This document shows positions 45,401-54,682 of a DNA stretch of 64,000 nt, one piece after another. The DNA lies in the NCBI GenBank assembly GCA_021792365.1, contig JAJYUT010000003.1, forward strand, positions 682,001 to 746,000. The letters run 5' to 3'. The stretch is from Pseudomonadota bacterium (GTDB lineage: Bacteria; Pseudomonadota; Alphaproteobacteria; Dongiales; Dongiaceae). Both the position numbers and the translations under genes were made by a program. Under the pieces are notes generated by a model that was not told the origin of the DNA, made no database searches, and saw only the letters and a list, made by a program, of their open reading frames with translations. Numbering within the stretch: position 1 is the stretch's first letter; the number at the start of each line of letters is the position of its first letter.

Positions 45401-45900
45401 ACCAGCGCGGGCGGGTGATCCATCACCTGCTGGAGATGCTGCCGCAACTGCCGGCAGACGCCCGCCTGGCGGCGGCCGAGGCCTATGTCGCACGCCGCTC
45501 GAGCGCTGTTCCGCCGGCGGAGCGCGCGCCGCTCGCCCAGGGCGTGACGGCCCTTTTGGACGCGCCGGATTTTGCAGCGATCTTCGGCTCCAATAGCATG
45601 GCCGAGGTGCCGGTGGTCGCGACGCGGCGGAGCGCTGATGGAAAGACCGAGGTGGTGAGCGGGCAGATCGACCGCCTGGTGGTGCTGGAGGACGAGGTCT
45701 GGGTGGTCGATTTCAAGAGCAATCGCCCCCCTCCCATGCAGGCGGCACATGTTTCACAGCAATATGTGCGGCAACTGAGCGCATATCGCTCAGCGCTTTC
45801 AAGCCTCTATGAACAAAGGACAATACGCTGCTTCCTGCTGTGGACGGAAGGGCCGCGCCTGATGGAAATCCCAGCCGATATGTTGAATGTGCATGGCTGA
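42448..45900 (+). CDS. addA: Double-strand break repair helicase AddA
   Basis: The 1150-residue UvrD-family helicase-nuclease partners AddB. Walker A is SASAGSGKTKVL (29-40), followed by LCLTFTKAAAAEM. HVLIDEAQDTNPEQW is near 405, VGDRKQSIFSFQGA near 449, MTVHGAKGLEAPVVFL in motif V and LYVALTRAEERLYV in motif VI. The C-terminal nuclease shows VWVVDFKSNRPP near 1086. The ATG overlaps the addB stop by four bases, so the subunits are made together. Confidence 0.95.
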   Translation: MSALNLEILQQASAAQRRGSDPGYSAWVSASAGSGKTKVLGDRVLRLLLSNVPPGKILCLTFTKAAAAEMSNRVAERLSVWAAASDDTLRAELRALTGGGDTATLMPVARRLFARVLDTPGGMKIMTIHAFCQSLLRRFPLEAEVAPHFSLIEERDAAALLGEARDEMLSAARNAPDTPLRKALDVVVTRMLEGRLNDLMRELFGRRARFERLVESADSAAIRAALRRTLSVGPEETRETILADAVADSACNPKTLHRAADALAQGSDKDRERADTLRRWLKADIAERAILFEDYCAVFFTQNGAVLKRLATKGAVSVWADVATCLAAEADRLAIVRERLRAVEVAVATEALVTVSADVLRRYARRKAAAAQLDYEDLILKSVDLLQQRGIAPWVLYKLDGGIDHVLIDEAQDTNPEQWRVIAALTEEFFAGQGASENPRSIFAVGDRKQSIFSFQGAAPDEFLRYERHFTARAERFQSVPLNISFRSTQAVLELVDTVFGGAARAGVAVEDETIEHRVSRIGEYGEIVVWPIARPIEADAPAPWSPPTVRELAAAPEARLAEAIAAEIAHLLKTGATRRRGKAPSRITAGDIMILVRNRTRFVDLMVRALKRRGIPVAGVDRMTLLDQIAVMDLIAFCRFLLLPDDELNLAALLKSPLIGVTEEELFQLCVDRAPKRLWTRVQEMEASMPAAAHACTLLRPFLERVGFATPYEQLSELLEAQGGRRRLYARLGDESGEAIDEFLNLALAYESRHAPNLQDMLAWMEQGELQVKRDLDEGAERVRIMTVHGAKGLEAPVVFLADQRRRPQPMSGLFWIQVGDAQLPIWSPNMASDDPLAANARAAALQRQQEEENRLLYVALTRAEERLYVCGWCGVQPMKQASWHDLVREAALSTKRAVEEKRSDSLGGPEEGWAGPCLRLAAGATMEAADAPAAPAAEIALPAWLNEPIPDLPDPPRPLTPSRPSEPEPATLSPLGEDQGWRYQRGRVIHHLLEMLPQLPADARLAAAEAYVARRSSAVPPAERAPLAQGVTALLDAPDFAAIFGSNSMAEVPVVATRRSADGKTEVVSGQIDRLVVLEDEVWVVDFKSNRPPPMQAAHVSQQYVRQLSAYRSALSSLYEQRTIRCFLLWTEGPRLMEIPADMLNVHG

Positions 45901-45909
45901 AACCGCGCC

Positions 45910-45939
45910 TTGACGCCGGTGGAGGCGGCTCCCTAGATT
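45910..45939 (+). promoter_or_regulatory. Candidate promoter of trxA
   Basis: TTGACG (45910-45915) and TAGATT (45934-45939) are 18 bases apart, just after the addA stop. Transcription would start about 115 bases before the trxA ATG. Confidence 0.45.
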
Positions 45940-46060
45940 CCAGCCGAGGGTTCGCCCCTTCACGTTCCGCTTTGTCCCGACGCCAGAGCGGAATGCGGCA
46001 ACCGAACGGGACGCAGGCGGTTCACTTCTCCGGACCGGCGTCCATACAAGGAACACTGGG

Positions 46061-46411
46061 ATGACAGCTGCAACGGCTACCACGACCCACTCTCACACCA
46101 TTCATGTCAGCGACGCCTCGTTCGAGAACGACGTGCTGAAGGCGCCTGGACCTGTCCTGGTCGATTTCTGGGCGGAATGGTGCGGCCCCTGCAAGATGAT
46201 CGCGCCCGCGCTCGACGAGATCGCGCGCGATCTCGACGGCAAGCTGACGGTCGCCAAGGTCAACATTGACCACAACCAGCAGACGCCGAAGCGCTATGGG
46301 GTGCGCGGCATTCCGACCCTGATGATCTTCAAGGACGGCCAGGTGGCTGCGACCAAGATCGGCAACATGCCGAAGCGCCAGCTCGCCGACTGGATCGAAT
46401 CGGTCATCTGA
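46061..46411 (+). CDS. trxA: Thioredoxin
   Basis: The 116-residue thioredoxin has the redox centre WCGPC (Cys41, Cys44), the buried Asp in VLVDFWAEW, cis-Pro in GIPTLMIF and the KxGxMPKxxL tail. It reduces cytoplasmic disulfides. A Thr/His-rich N-tail of about 12 residues precedes the fold. The ATG at 46061 has an AAGGA site. It has its own promoter candidate and a clear terminator. Confidence 0.96.
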   Translation: MTAATATTTHSHTIHVSDASFENDVLKAPGPVLVDFWAEWCGPCKMIAPALDEIARDLDGKLTVAKVNIDHNQQTPKRYGVRGIPTLMIFKDGQVAATKIGNMPKRQLADWIESVI

Positions 46412-46438
46412 TCCGAAGAAAATCCGCTACGACGACAG

Positions 46439-46465
46439 CCCCGCGCTTTGCGCGGGGTTTTGTTT
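46439..46465 (+). terminator. Rho-independent terminator of trxA
   Basis: CCCCGCGC (46439-46446) pairs perfectly with GCGCGGGG (46450-46457) over a 3-base loop, followed by TTTTGTTT. Confidence 0.88.
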
Positions 46466-46534
46466 GGGGGCGTTGCCCTGCCGGTCCAGGGCGCATACGC
46501 TCGCTCCCGGCCATCAGCGTCGGAGCGATCTCGC

Positions 46535-49500
46535 GTGCGCTGCACCCAATGCCAGGCGGAGAATCGTGGGGAGCGCAAGTTTTGCGCCGCGTGCGGCGCA
46601 GCGCTGGAGCGCATCTGCGCGCATTGCGGGTTCAAGAATGCGGCATCGGACCGGTTTTGCGGCGGCTGCGGACGGCCTTTAGCGGATTCGCCGCCGCCCG
46701 CCGGCCAGCCGACGCAGCCCACGGCCGAACGCCGGCCAGTCGCGGTGCTGATTGCCGATCTCGCGAACTTCACGCAGCTGTCCTCGGGGCGCGATCCCGA
46801 ACAGACGCAGCGGCTGCTGGCGCGCTATTTCGAAGCGGTCGATCCGATCGTGCTGCAGCACGGCGGCACGATCGACAAGCACATGGGCGATGCGGTCATG
46901 GCGCTGTTCGGCGCGCCCACCGCGCATGGCGACGACGCGCTGCGCGCCGCCCGCGCGGCGGTCGCGATCCATCGCCGGCTCGCGGAGCTGTCGCGCGAAA
47001 CCGGCGAGAGCCTCAGCGCGCATATCGGCATCGCGCTGGGCGAGGTGCTGGCCGGCCATTTCGGCAGCGCCGGGTATGCGGCCTATACTGTCACCGGTGA
47101 TGCGCCGACATTGGCCGCACGCCTGATGGAAGCGGCACCCGCCGGCGAGACCTGGGTGGACGAGGAGATCGCGGGTGCGCTTGCCGGGCTGGTGCCGTGC
47201 CGCGCCCTGCCCGCTTTGCCGCTGAAGGGGCTCGGGACGCTGGCCCCCCACGCCGTCGTCGATGATGCGACCAGTGCGGAACCGGCCCCACGCCAAATGG
47301 TCGGCCGGCGCGGGGAGCTGGCGCAACTCAGCGCGCTGATGATTGCAGCGGGCGAAGGCAATGGCGGGGCGGGGCTCGTGCGCGGCGATCCCGGGATCGG
47401 CAAGTCGACCCTGTTGCAGGAAGCTGCCTACGAAGCCGCCAGCCGCAAGTTCGCGACCGTCACCACGCGCGTGCTGGATTTCGGGGCGACCCGTGAGACC
47501 GAGGTGGCCGCCAGTCTATGCGCACATCTGCTACGGGAATGCGCGGGCGACTCCGGAGAGGCGGGCCTCAAACGCGCACTCGAGACCGGCGACCTGCCGC
47601 GGGACCTCGCACTGTTCGCCGCCGACCTGTTGTCGCTGCCGCGCTCAGCAAGCGATATGGCGCTCTATCGCGCGATGGACGAGGCCATGCGCGCGTCCGG
47701 AAGGGCCAGGGCCCTGGAATGCCTGCTGGCGGCAGCAGCGCGGCGACGGGCGCAGCTTGTGATCGTAGAGGATCTGCATTGGGCGGATGCGGAACTGCTG
47801 GAGGCTTTGGCGCAGCTCGCGGCCGCCATGAGCGAGCATGCGGGGCTGCTGCTCCTCTCCACACGGATCGATGGCGATCCGATCGACGTCGCCTGGCGCG
47901 CGCGGGCGCGCGACGCGCTGCTCGCGACCATCGAGCTCAGGCCTTTATCTGGCTCCGACGCGACCAAGCTGGCGCAGCAGCTCTCGGTCGAATCGGAAGA
48001 GTATATGCGCCGCTGCGTCGAGCGGGCGGAAGGCAACCCGCTGTTCCTGGAACAGCTGTTGCGCAGCCGGGCGACGGACCAGAAGGACCATCTGCCGCCT
48101 TCGCTGCACGGCGTCGTGCTGGCGCGGCTCGACAGGCTCGGGCCGAACGATCGGCGCGCGATCGAAGCCGCCGCCATCCTGGGCCAGCGATTCCGCCTGG
48201 CCGATCTGCGCAGGTTGATCGCCGAGGAGAGTTTCGATCCGGCGGAGCTTGCGCGGCGGCATCTTGTGAGGCCCGAAAGCGTGGAGGTTGCGTTCGCCCA
48301 TGCGCTGATCCGCGACGGCGTGTATGCATCGCTGACCTACGAACGGCGCGCGCAGCTGCATCGCGCGGCCGCCGCCTTGTTGGCGCATGACCCTCCTGTC
48401 AGCGCGGAACATCTGGAACGCGCGGGCGATCCCGAGGCACCGGCGGCTTATCTGCGCGCAGCCAAGGCGCAAGCCGGTCTGCTGCATCTCGCCCGTGCCC
48501 TGGCGTTGGCGGAGCGTGGTCTGGCGATCGCCTCCAGGCCAGCGGACATCTTTGGGCTCGCGATGCAGGCAGGCGCATTGCAGCGTGATCTGGGCCAGGG
48601 GGAACCAGCGCTGGCGAGCTATCGGAAGGCGCAGGACCATGCAGCTGACGAGGGACAGCAGATTGCGGCGATCATCGGCATGGCCTCGGCCAATCGATTG
48701 CTGGGCCGCGTTGCCGCCGGTCTGCAGCAAACGGACGGTCTCGCCGCCAAGCTGCGCGATCGCGCAGATGACCTGACGGCGGCGGAGCTCCATACATTGC
48801 GCGGGAATCTGGCTTTCGCCGCCGCCAATTTGAGCCTGTGCCAAGCCTCGCATCGGGCGGCTTTGGAAGCCGCCGAACGCGCCGGATCGGTGGAATGGCG
48901 TATCCGCGCCCTCGGCGGGCTCGGCGATGCCTCTTATGCCGAGGGTAATCTTGCAACCGCTCGCCGCTGCTTTTCCGAGTGCGTCGATCTGGCTGATACC
49001 CACGGATTCGTCCGCATCGCCTCGCCCAATCGCGGCATGCGGGCCATTTGCGAAACATACTTCCTGCGCATCGACGAGGCGGAACGCCAGTGCGAGCAGG
49101 CGCTGGCCGGCGCCCGCAAGATCGGCGACGGCTATCTCGAGATGTTCGCAAAGGAATGTCTTGCCTTTGCAATGTGGTTTGCGGAACGTCAGCAGCAGCT
49201 GGTGAAGGCGGCGCAAGAGGCGCTGGAACTTTCAAGGCAACTCAAAGCCGACCGGTATACGTCCGTGCTCCTGGCCTGCCTCGCCAGCGGTCTGCGCCAC
49301 CACAGGCCGCAGTCCGAACTCCTGGACTTGTGCAAAGAAGCGACGGAGCTGGCGGAGCGCACCTCCCTCACCTTCGCGGGACCGATGATCTACAGTGTAC
49401 GGGCCTTGATCGAGCTGGCGCCGGCCCGGCAAGCCGAGCTGCTTGAGCAGGGCGAAGCCTTGCTGCAAACCACGGCCCTCGCGCATAACTGGACCTATTT

Positions 49501-49756
49501 CCATCGCTTTGCGATCGAGTGGGCGCTGGAACATGGGCACTGGAGCGAGGTCGAGCGCTTCGCCGACAAGCTTTCAGGATATTTCGCGGCGCGCGAGCGG
49601 CTGCCCTATATCGACCTGCTGGTCGACCGCGCGCGGACGCTCGCTGCGCTCGGCCGGGATCCCGCCGACTCCCAAGCTCTCGCGCGCGCGACCGCGTTGC
49701 GCGAGATCGCGCGATCGCACGGCCTCGCGATGCCGTTCCCGCCTCTGAATGATTAG
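46535..49756 (+). CDS. Double zinc ribbon - class III nucleotide cyclase - AAA/STAND ATPase - TPR protein
   Basis: This 1073-residue multidomain protein begins with two CxxC...CxxC zinc ribbons (Cys3/6/17/20 and Cys28/31/42/45). A class III cyclase domain follows, with the two metal aspartates Asp75 (VLIADLANFT) and Asp119 (KHMGDAVMALFGAP). An ATPase of the AAA_16/STAND type comes next (GDPGIGKST near 285; LVIVEDLHWAD near 408), then a long TPR-like helical region. It probably makes cAMP under control of the ATPase/TPR sensor. The GTG at 46535 has GGAG upstream and starts directly on the first ribbon. Its stop overlaps the convergent lipoprotein gene by three bases. Confidence 0.85.
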   Translation: MRCTQCQAENRGERKFCAACGAALERICAHCGFKNAASDRFCGGCGRPLADSPPPAGQPTQPTAERRPVAVLIADLANFTQLSSGRDPEQTQRLLARYFEAVDPIVLQHGGTIDKHMGDAVMALFGAPTAHGDDALRAARAAVAIHRRLAELSRETGESLSAHIGIALGEVLAGHFGSAGYAAYTVTGDAPTLAARLMEAAPAGETWVDEEIAGALAGLVPCRALPALPLKGLGTLAPHAVVDDATSAEPAPRQMVGRRGELAQLSALMIAAGEGNGGAGLVRGDPGIGKSTLLQEAAYEAASRKFATVTTRVLDFGATRETEVAASLCAHLLRECAGDSGEAGLKRALETGDLPRDLALFAADLLSLPRSASDMALYRAMDEAMRASGRARALECLLAAAARRRAQLVIVEDLHWADAELLEALAQLAAAMSEHAGLLLLSTRIDGDPIDVAWRARARDALLATIELRPLSGSDATKLAQQLSVESEEYMRRCVERAEGNPLFLEQLLRSRATDQKDHLPPSLHGVVLARLDRLGPNDRRAIEAAAILGQRFRLADLRRLIAEESFDPAELARRHLVRPESVEVAFAHALIRDGVYASLTYERRAQLHRAAAALLAHDPPVSAEHLERAGDPEAPAAYLRAAKAQAGLLHLARALALAERGLAIASRPADIFGLAMQAGALQRDLGQGEPALASYRKAQDHAADEGQQIAAIIGMASANRLLGRVAAGLQQTDGLAAKLRDRADDLTAAELHTLRGNLAFAAANLSLCQASHRAALEAAERAGSVEWRIRALGGLGDASYAEGNLATARRCFSECVDLADTHGFVRIASPNRGMRAICETYFLRIDEAERQCEQALAGARKIGDGYLEMFAKECLAFAMWFAERQQQLVKAAQEALELSRQLKADRYTSVLLACLASGLRHHRPQSELLDLCKEATELAERTSLTFAGPMIYSVRALIELAPARQAELLEQGEALLQTTALAHNWTYFHRFAIEWALEHGHWSEVERFADKLSGYFAARERLPYIDLLVDRARTLAALGRDPADSQALARATALREIARSHGLAMPFPPLND

Positions 49757-50136
49757 AGCAGGCCCAGCTCTTCGGCCTTCTGATAGGTCATGTAGCGTTG
49801 GCGCACACTCCGGCCAACAGCCAGGAGGACGCAAGGCGCATGGGCGCGCGCCTCGCAGCCCTGCAAGGCGGTGCGGGTGAAGCTGACCTCGTCGCGGCAC
49901 TGTACGGCCCTGCAATAGGCGTAGAAGCCGACATGCCCCTTCTGGGACACGGCGAAGGCACCGCTGCGCCCGCCCCCGATGGTCTGGTAGTACTTGTTCA
50001 GGTGCTGCTCGACCTGGAGCGTGATGAAGACCGGCTTGCCCGGCGGCTGCTCGGGCGGGACCAGGGGCTTCGAATAGGTGGTGCAAGCGGACAGGAAGGC
50101 TCCGCAGGCCGCGATGACCAGGGCGACTCGGCGCAT
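49753..50136 (-). CDS. Small lipoprotein, hypothetical
   Basis: The 127-residue protein has a clear lipoprotein signal (MRRVALVIAACGAFLSAC, Cys18). The mature part is short, with four cysteines (for example YAYCRAVQC) that could form two disulfides. No family is recognised. It is probably anchored to the outer or inner membrane on the periplasmic side. The ATG at 50136 begins the signal; the open frame upstream is not conserved-looking. It follows folC by 109 bases on the same strand. Confidence 0.7.
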   Translation of the reverse strand: MRRVALVIAACGAFLSACTTYSKPLVPPEQPPGKPVFITLQVEQHLNKYYQTIGGGRSGAFAVSQKGHVGFYAYCRAVQCRDEVSFTRTALQGCEARAHAPCVLLAVGRSVRQRYMTYQKAEELGLL

Positions 50137-50245
50137 GAGGACTCTCAGTGACGTGGCCGGCTCAAGGTAACCAGCGCGATTCCGACCGGCAAGCCGGAAT
50201 GGCGAGAAAACCCGGCGCTGTTCGCCAGGTTCCGGGGGGCCTTCG

Positions 50246-51544
50246 TCATCCGTTCTCCGCCAGGACGGTGCCGGCGAGATAGAGCGAACCGCAGATGAGG
50301 ACGCGGCGCGACGCGATCCCGTGATGCGCGATGATCGCGGCGAGGGCCGCGCCGGTGGACTCATAGGCGTCGGCCGGCAGGCCGGCTTGGCGCGCCGCGG
50401 CGACAGCATCGGCCGCGGAGAGCGAGGCGTGGTCGCCGGGAATCGCCACGGCGGAGAGATCCTCCGCAACCGGCGCAAGGTGGCGCAGGAACGCGAGCGG
50501 ATCCTTGCTGGTCAGCATGCCGAAGATGAGGCTGACAGGCTTGCGCGACTGGCCCTGCCATTCGTCGATCATGTCCGCGATGATCTGCCCCGCATCCTCG
50601 TTGTGGCCGCCATCCAGCCACAGCTCCCAACCAGGCGGCAGCACATCCACCAAGGAACCGCGCGTCAGGCGTTGCATGCGCGCTGGCCACACGGCTTGCG
50701 CGAGGCCCGCCGCGATGTGTCGCTCCGACAACCCGAAATTCTTCAGCCAGCGCGTGGCGGCAACCGCGGTCGCGGCATTGCCGAACTGGTGCCGGCCGGG
50801 CAGCGCCGGCTTGGGCAGCGCGAGCGCGCCGTGGGAGTCCTGATAGGTAAACCCGCCGCTGCCGATCTCGAAGTTCCACTCGGCACCGCAACGCCAGAGC
50901 GGCGCCCCCAGTGCGGCCGCGCGCGCCTCGATCACGGCGGCGGCCTCGGGCGGCTGCTGCGCGATGATCGCGGGGCGATCGCGTTTGAGGATGCCGGCCT
51001 TGGCGTGCGCGATCTTGGCGAGGGTGTCGCCCAGGAACTGCATATGGTCGAAGGAGATCGGTGTGATGATGCTGGCGAGCGGCGCATCGATCACGTTGGT
51101 CGCGTCGAATTCGCCGCCAAGGCCGGTCTCCAGCAGCAGGATGTCCGCCGGGACGCGCGAGAAGGCGAGGAAGGCGGCGACTGTCGTGATCTCGAAGAAG
51201 GTGATGGGCTCGCCGCCATTGGCCTGCTCGCATTCCTCGATCAGCTTGACCAGCGCCCGCTCCTCGATCAGGTCGCCGGCGAGGCGGATGCGCTCGTGGA
51301 AGCGCACCAGATGGGGCGAGGTGTAGACATGGACCTGCTTGCCGGCGGCTTCCAGGATGGCGCGCAGATAGGCGATGACCGAGCCTTTGCCGTTGGTGCC
51401 GGCGACGTGCACGACCGGCGGCAGGCTACGCTCGGGGCTGCCAACCAGCCGCAGCAGCCGCTCGACGCGCGAGAGCTCGAGATCGATGATCTTCGGATGG
51501 AGCCGCATGACGCGCTCCAGCGCGATGTCGCTGGTTTTGGTCAT
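50246..51544 (-). CDS. folC: Dihydrofolate/folylpolyglutamate synthase
   Basis: The 432-residue ligase adds glutate units to dihydropteroate and folates. It has the P-loop HVAGTNGKGSV, TSPHLVRFHERIR, FEITTVAAFL, ETGLGGEFDATN and WLDGGHNEDA. The C-terminal domain ends in LICGSLYLAG. The ATG at 51544 is used; a TTG five codons upstream is possible. It is the last gene of the accD/trp run; the accD-folC pair is a common alphaproteobacterial arrangement. Confidence 0.94.
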   Translation of the reverse strand: MTKTSDIALERVMRLHPKIIDLELSRVERLLRLVGSPERSLPPVVHVAGTNGKGSVIAYLRAILEAAGKQVHVYTSPHLVRFHERIRLAGDLIEERALVKLIEECEQANGGEPITFFEITTVAAFLAFSRVPADILLLETGLGGEFDATNVIDAPLASIITPISFDHMQFLGDTLAKIAHAKAGILKRDRPAIIAQQPPEAAAVIEARAAALGAPLWRCGAEWNFEIGSGGFTYQDSHGALALPKPALPGRHQFGNAATAVAATRWLKNFGLSERHIAAGLAQAVWPARMQRLTRGSLVDVLPPGWELWLDGGHNEDAGQIIADMIDEWQGQSRKPVSLIFGMLTSKDPLAFLRHLAPVAEDLSAVAIPGDHASLSAADAVAAARQAGLPADAYESTGAALAAIIAHHGIASRRVLICGSLYLAGTVLAENG

Positions 51545-51644
51545 GTTGCTTGGCCCCAAGTAGCGTCATGGCCTGCCGATGAATGTCGGCCTTCGTCAGC
51601 GGCCCATGACGAAAAGGGGAGCGGATACATCGTGCTCGACTGGA

Positions 51645-52511
51645 TCAGGCCGCCTGCTGCTTCGGCTGCTTCGTCAGGAGGCCGATGATCTTCGCAAGCT
51701 CCTTCGGCAAATCCTTGCGGGCGACGACGAGGTCGATGATGCCGTGGTCCAGCAGGTATTCGGCGCGCTGAAAGCCTTCGGGCAGCTTCTCGCGAATGGT
51801 TTCCTCGATCACGCGCGCGCCGGCGAAGCCGATCTGCGCGCCCGGCTCGGAAACGTGGATATCGCCCAGCATGGCAAAGGAGGCGCTGACGCCGCCGGTG
51901 GTCGGGTCGGTCAAGAGCACGATGAAGGGCAGGCCCGCTTCCTTCACACGATCGACAGCGATGACAGTGCGCGGCATCTGCATCAGCGAGAGAATGCCTT
52001 CCTGCATGCGCGCCCCGCCGGAAGCAGGGATCGCGATCAGGGCTGCGCGCTCCTTCACCGCGAGGTCGGAGGCGGTCACCAGCCCCTCGCCCACCGCGGC
52101 GCCCATCGAGCCGCCCATGAAATCGAAGTTGAACGCGGCAACGACGGCCTTAAGCCCGCCGATCAGGCCATGCGCGACGATGATCGCGTCCTGCTCCTCG
52201 GTCTTGCTCTGCGCTTCCTTGAGGCGCTCGGAATAGCGCTTGCGGTCGCGGAACTTGAGCGGGTCGAACTCGACCTTCGGCAGCTCCGCGCGTTCGTAGG
52301 CGCCGCCGTCGAACAGAAGCTCCAGCCGCCTCTTCACGGCGATGCGCATGTGAGCGCCGCATTGCGGGCAGACCTTGAGATTGGCCTCGAGATCGCGGTG
52401 GAAGATCATTTGGCCGCAGCCGCCGCACTTGTCCCACAGATTCTCCGGCACGTCGGTTTTGCGCACCAGGGCGCGGATCTTGGGTCGGACGAAATTGGTC
52501 AGCCAGCTCAT
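51645..52511 (-). CDS. accD: Acetyl-CoA carboxylase, carboxyltransferase subunit beta
   Basis: The 288-residue subunit has the N-terminal zinc ribbon (Cys29, Cys32, Cys48, Cys51) and the crotonase-like core with FDFMGGSMGAAVGEG, ASGGARMQEG, LTDPTTGGVSASFA and GFAGARVIEET. With AccA it moves the carboxyl group from biotin to acetyl-CoA, giving malonyl-CoA. It starts 23 bases after trpA and precedes folC. Confidence 0.96.
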   Translation of the reverse strand: MSWLTNFVRPKIRALVRKTDVPENLWDKCGGCGQMIFHRDLEANLKVCPQCGAHMRIAVKRRLELLFDGGAYERAELPKVEFDPLKFRDRKRYSERLKEAQSKTEEQDAIIVAHGLIGGLKAVVAAFNFDFMGGSMGAAVGEGLVTASDLAVKERAALIAIPASGGARMQEGILSLMQMPRTVIAVDRVKEAGLPFIVLLTDPTTGGVSASFAMLGDIHVSEPGAQIGFAGARVIEETIREKLPEGFQRAEYLLDHGIIDLVVARKDLPKELAKIIGLLTKQPKQQAA

Positions 52512-52534
52512 GGGTGAGGCTCCCTTTCCAATCC

Positions 52535-53365
52535 CTACTGCCGGGCGCGGCGCACGCCGGCGGACAACTCGCGCACCAGGGCCAACGTGTCCTCGACCGC
52601 CTTGGACGATGCGCTGCCATCCTCGCTTACATGGGCGGCGATGCGGCTGACCAAGGCGGAACCGACGACGGCGGCGTCGGCAACCCGGGCGATCGCGGCG
52701 GCCTGGTCGGCTGTCTTGACGCCGAAGCCCACTGCGACCGGCAGGTCGGTGTGGCGCTTGAGGCGCGCGACCGCGGCGGACACGTCCCCGCTGGCAGCCG
52801 AGCGCGTGCCGGTGATGCCCGCGATCGAGACATAATAGACGAAGCCCGAGGTGTTGCGCAGCACGGTGGGCAGGCGCTTGTCGTCGGTGGTCGGCGTGGC
52901 GAGGCGAATGAAGTTGAGACCCGACTTGAGCGCCGGGATACAGAGTTCCTCATCCTCTTCAGGCGGCAGATCGACCACGATCAGACCATCGACGCCGGCC
53001 ACTTTTGCGTCCTTCAGGAACGCAGGCACGCCGTACGAATAGATCGGATTGTAATAGCCCATGAGGATGATGGGCGTATTGTCGTCGTCCTTGCGGAACT
53101 CCGTCACCAGCTGCAATGTCTTGCGGAGACTCATGCCGCTGCGCAGCGCGCGGAGCGAGGACGCCTGGATGGCTGGACCATCCGCCATCGGGTCGGTGAA
53201 GGGCATGCCAAGCTCGATCACGTCGGCGCCGGCGGCTGGCAGCTGCCGCAGCAGGTCGAGCGAGAGCGCGTAATCGGGATCGCCGGCGGTGATGAAGGTG
53301 ACGAGGCCGCCCCGGTTGGCGGCTCTCAGCGCTGCAAAACGGCGCTCGATCCGGGTCGTTGTCAT
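52535..53365 (-). CDS. trpA: Tryptophan synthase alpha chain
   Basis: The 276-residue barrel releases indole from indole-3-glycerol phosphate and passes it to TrpB. The catalytic acids are Glu51 and Asp58 in [49 protein letters not shown] and VGFGVKT are conserved. The ATG at 53365 gives the usual N-terminus; a GTG at 53383 overlapping the trpB stop (GTGA) would add six residues. Confidence 0.95.
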   Translation of the reverse strand: MTTTRIERRFAALRAANRGGLVTFITAGDPDYALSLDLLRQLPAAGADVIELGMPFTDPMADGPAIQASSLRALRSGMSLRKTLQLVTEFRKDDDNTPIILMGYYNPIYSYGVPAFLKDAKVAGVDGLIVVDLPPEEDEELCIPALKSGLNFIRLATPTTDDKRLPTVLRNTSGFVYYVSIAGITGTRSAASGDVSAAVARLKRHTDLPVAVGFGVKTADQAAAIARVADAAVVGSALVSRIAAHVSEDGSASSKAVEDTLALVRELSAGVRRARQ

Positions 53366-53379
53366 CTGCCCATCCGCGC

Positions 53380-54606
53380 TCACAGCTTCACCCCGAGATG
53401 CTCGGCGACCGCAAAAATATCCTTGTCCCCGCGGCCGCACAGATTCATCACGAGCAGATGATCCTTGGGCAGCTTGGGCGCGATCTTCGAGACATAAGCG
53501 AGTGCATGCGAGGGTTCGAGCGCGGGGATGATGCCTTCGAGCTTCGAGAGCAGTTGGAAGGCCTCCAGCGCCTCCTTGTCGGTGGCGGAGACGTAGTTCA
53601 CGCGTTTCATGTCATGCAGCCAGGCATGCTCCGGGCCGATGCCGGGATAATCGAGGCCCGCCGAGATGGAATGCGCATCAGTGATCTGGCCGTCCTCATT
53701 CTGCAGCAGGTAGGTGCGGTTGCCGTGCAGCACGCCAGGCCGTCCGCCGGTGAGCGAGGCCGCGTGACGGCCGGTCTCCACGCCGTCGCCGCCGGCCTCG
53801 ACGCCGTAGATCTGCACGCTGGCATCGTCGAGGAAGGGATGGAACAGGCCCATGGCGTTGGAGCCGCCGCCGATGCAGGCGACGAGCGAGTCCGGCAGCC
53901 GCCCTTCCGCCTCCGCCATTTGCCAGCGCACCTCCTCGCCGATGATGGATTGGAAGTCGCGCACCAGGGTCGGATAGGGATGCGGCCCCGCGACGGTGCC
54001 GATGATGTAGAACGTGCTCTCGACATTCGCGACCCAATCGCGCAATGCCTCGTTCATCGCGTCCTTGAGCGTGCGGGTGCCGGACTTCACGGGGACCACT
54101 TCGGCGCCCAGCAGCTTCATGCGGAACACGTTCGGCTGCTGCCGCGCGATGTCGGTCTCGCCCATATAGACGGTGCAGGGCAGATTGAAGAGCGCGCAGG
54201 CCGTTGCGGTCGCGACGCCGTGCTGGCCGGCGCCGGTCTCCGCGATGATGCGCTTCTTGCCCATGCGCTTGGCGAGCAGAATCTGCCCCATGCAATTGTT
54301 GATCTTGTGCGAGCCGGTGTGGTTGAGCTCGTCCCGCTTCAGATAGATCTTGGCGCCGCCGAAATGCTCCGTCAGGCGCGGCGCGAAATAGAGCGGGCTG
54401 GGCCGGCCGATATAGTGCTTGCGGTAGTATTCCATCTCCTCCGCAAACTTCGGATCAGCCTTGGCGGCGCTGTACGCCTTCTCCACCTCCAGGATCAGCG
54501 GCATCAGGGTCTCGGCGACGAAGCGGCCGCCGAACATGCCGAAGCGCCCGAACTCATCCGGGCCGTTGCGGTAGGTGTTGCGTGACGCGGGGGCGGAAGC
54601 GGTCAA
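53380..54606 (-). CDS. trpB: Tryptophan synthase beta chain
   Basis: The PLP enzyme of about 408 residues joins indole with serine to give tryptophan. The PLP lysine is in HTGSHKINN (about residue 101), the catalytic Glu in AETGAGQHG, and the phosphate cup in GGGSNAMG. There is no ATG before the conserved [13 protein letters not shown] use a TTG at 54606 with CAGGAC upstream; a TTG at 54642 would add twelve residues. trpA follows directly. Confidence 0.94.
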   Translation of the reverse strand: MTASAPASRNTYRNGPDEFGRFGMFGGRFVAETLMPLILEVEKAYSAAKADPKFAEEMEYYRKHYIGRPSPLYFAPRLTEHFGGAKIYLKRDELNHTGSHKINNCMGQILLAKRMGKKRIIAETGAGQHGVATATACALFNLPCTVYMGETDIARQQPNVFRMKLLGAEVVPVKSGTRTLKDAMNEALRDWVANVESTFYIIGTVAGPHPYPTLVRDFQSIIGEEVRWQMAEAEGRLPDSLVACIGGGSNAMGLFHPFLDDASVQIYGVEAGGDGVETGRHAASLTGGRPGVLHGNRTYLLQNEDGQITDAHSISAGLDYPGIGPEHAWLHDMKRVNYVSATDKEALEAFQLLSKLEGIIPALEPSHALAYVSKIAPKLPKDHLLVMNLCGRGDKDIFAVAEHLGVKL

Positions 54607-54682
54607 AGCAGGTCGGTCCTGACTGGTGTTGGCGGGCCGCAATCAACCATAGCCGGGCCCAAAGGTCAAAGGCGGCCGTGGC

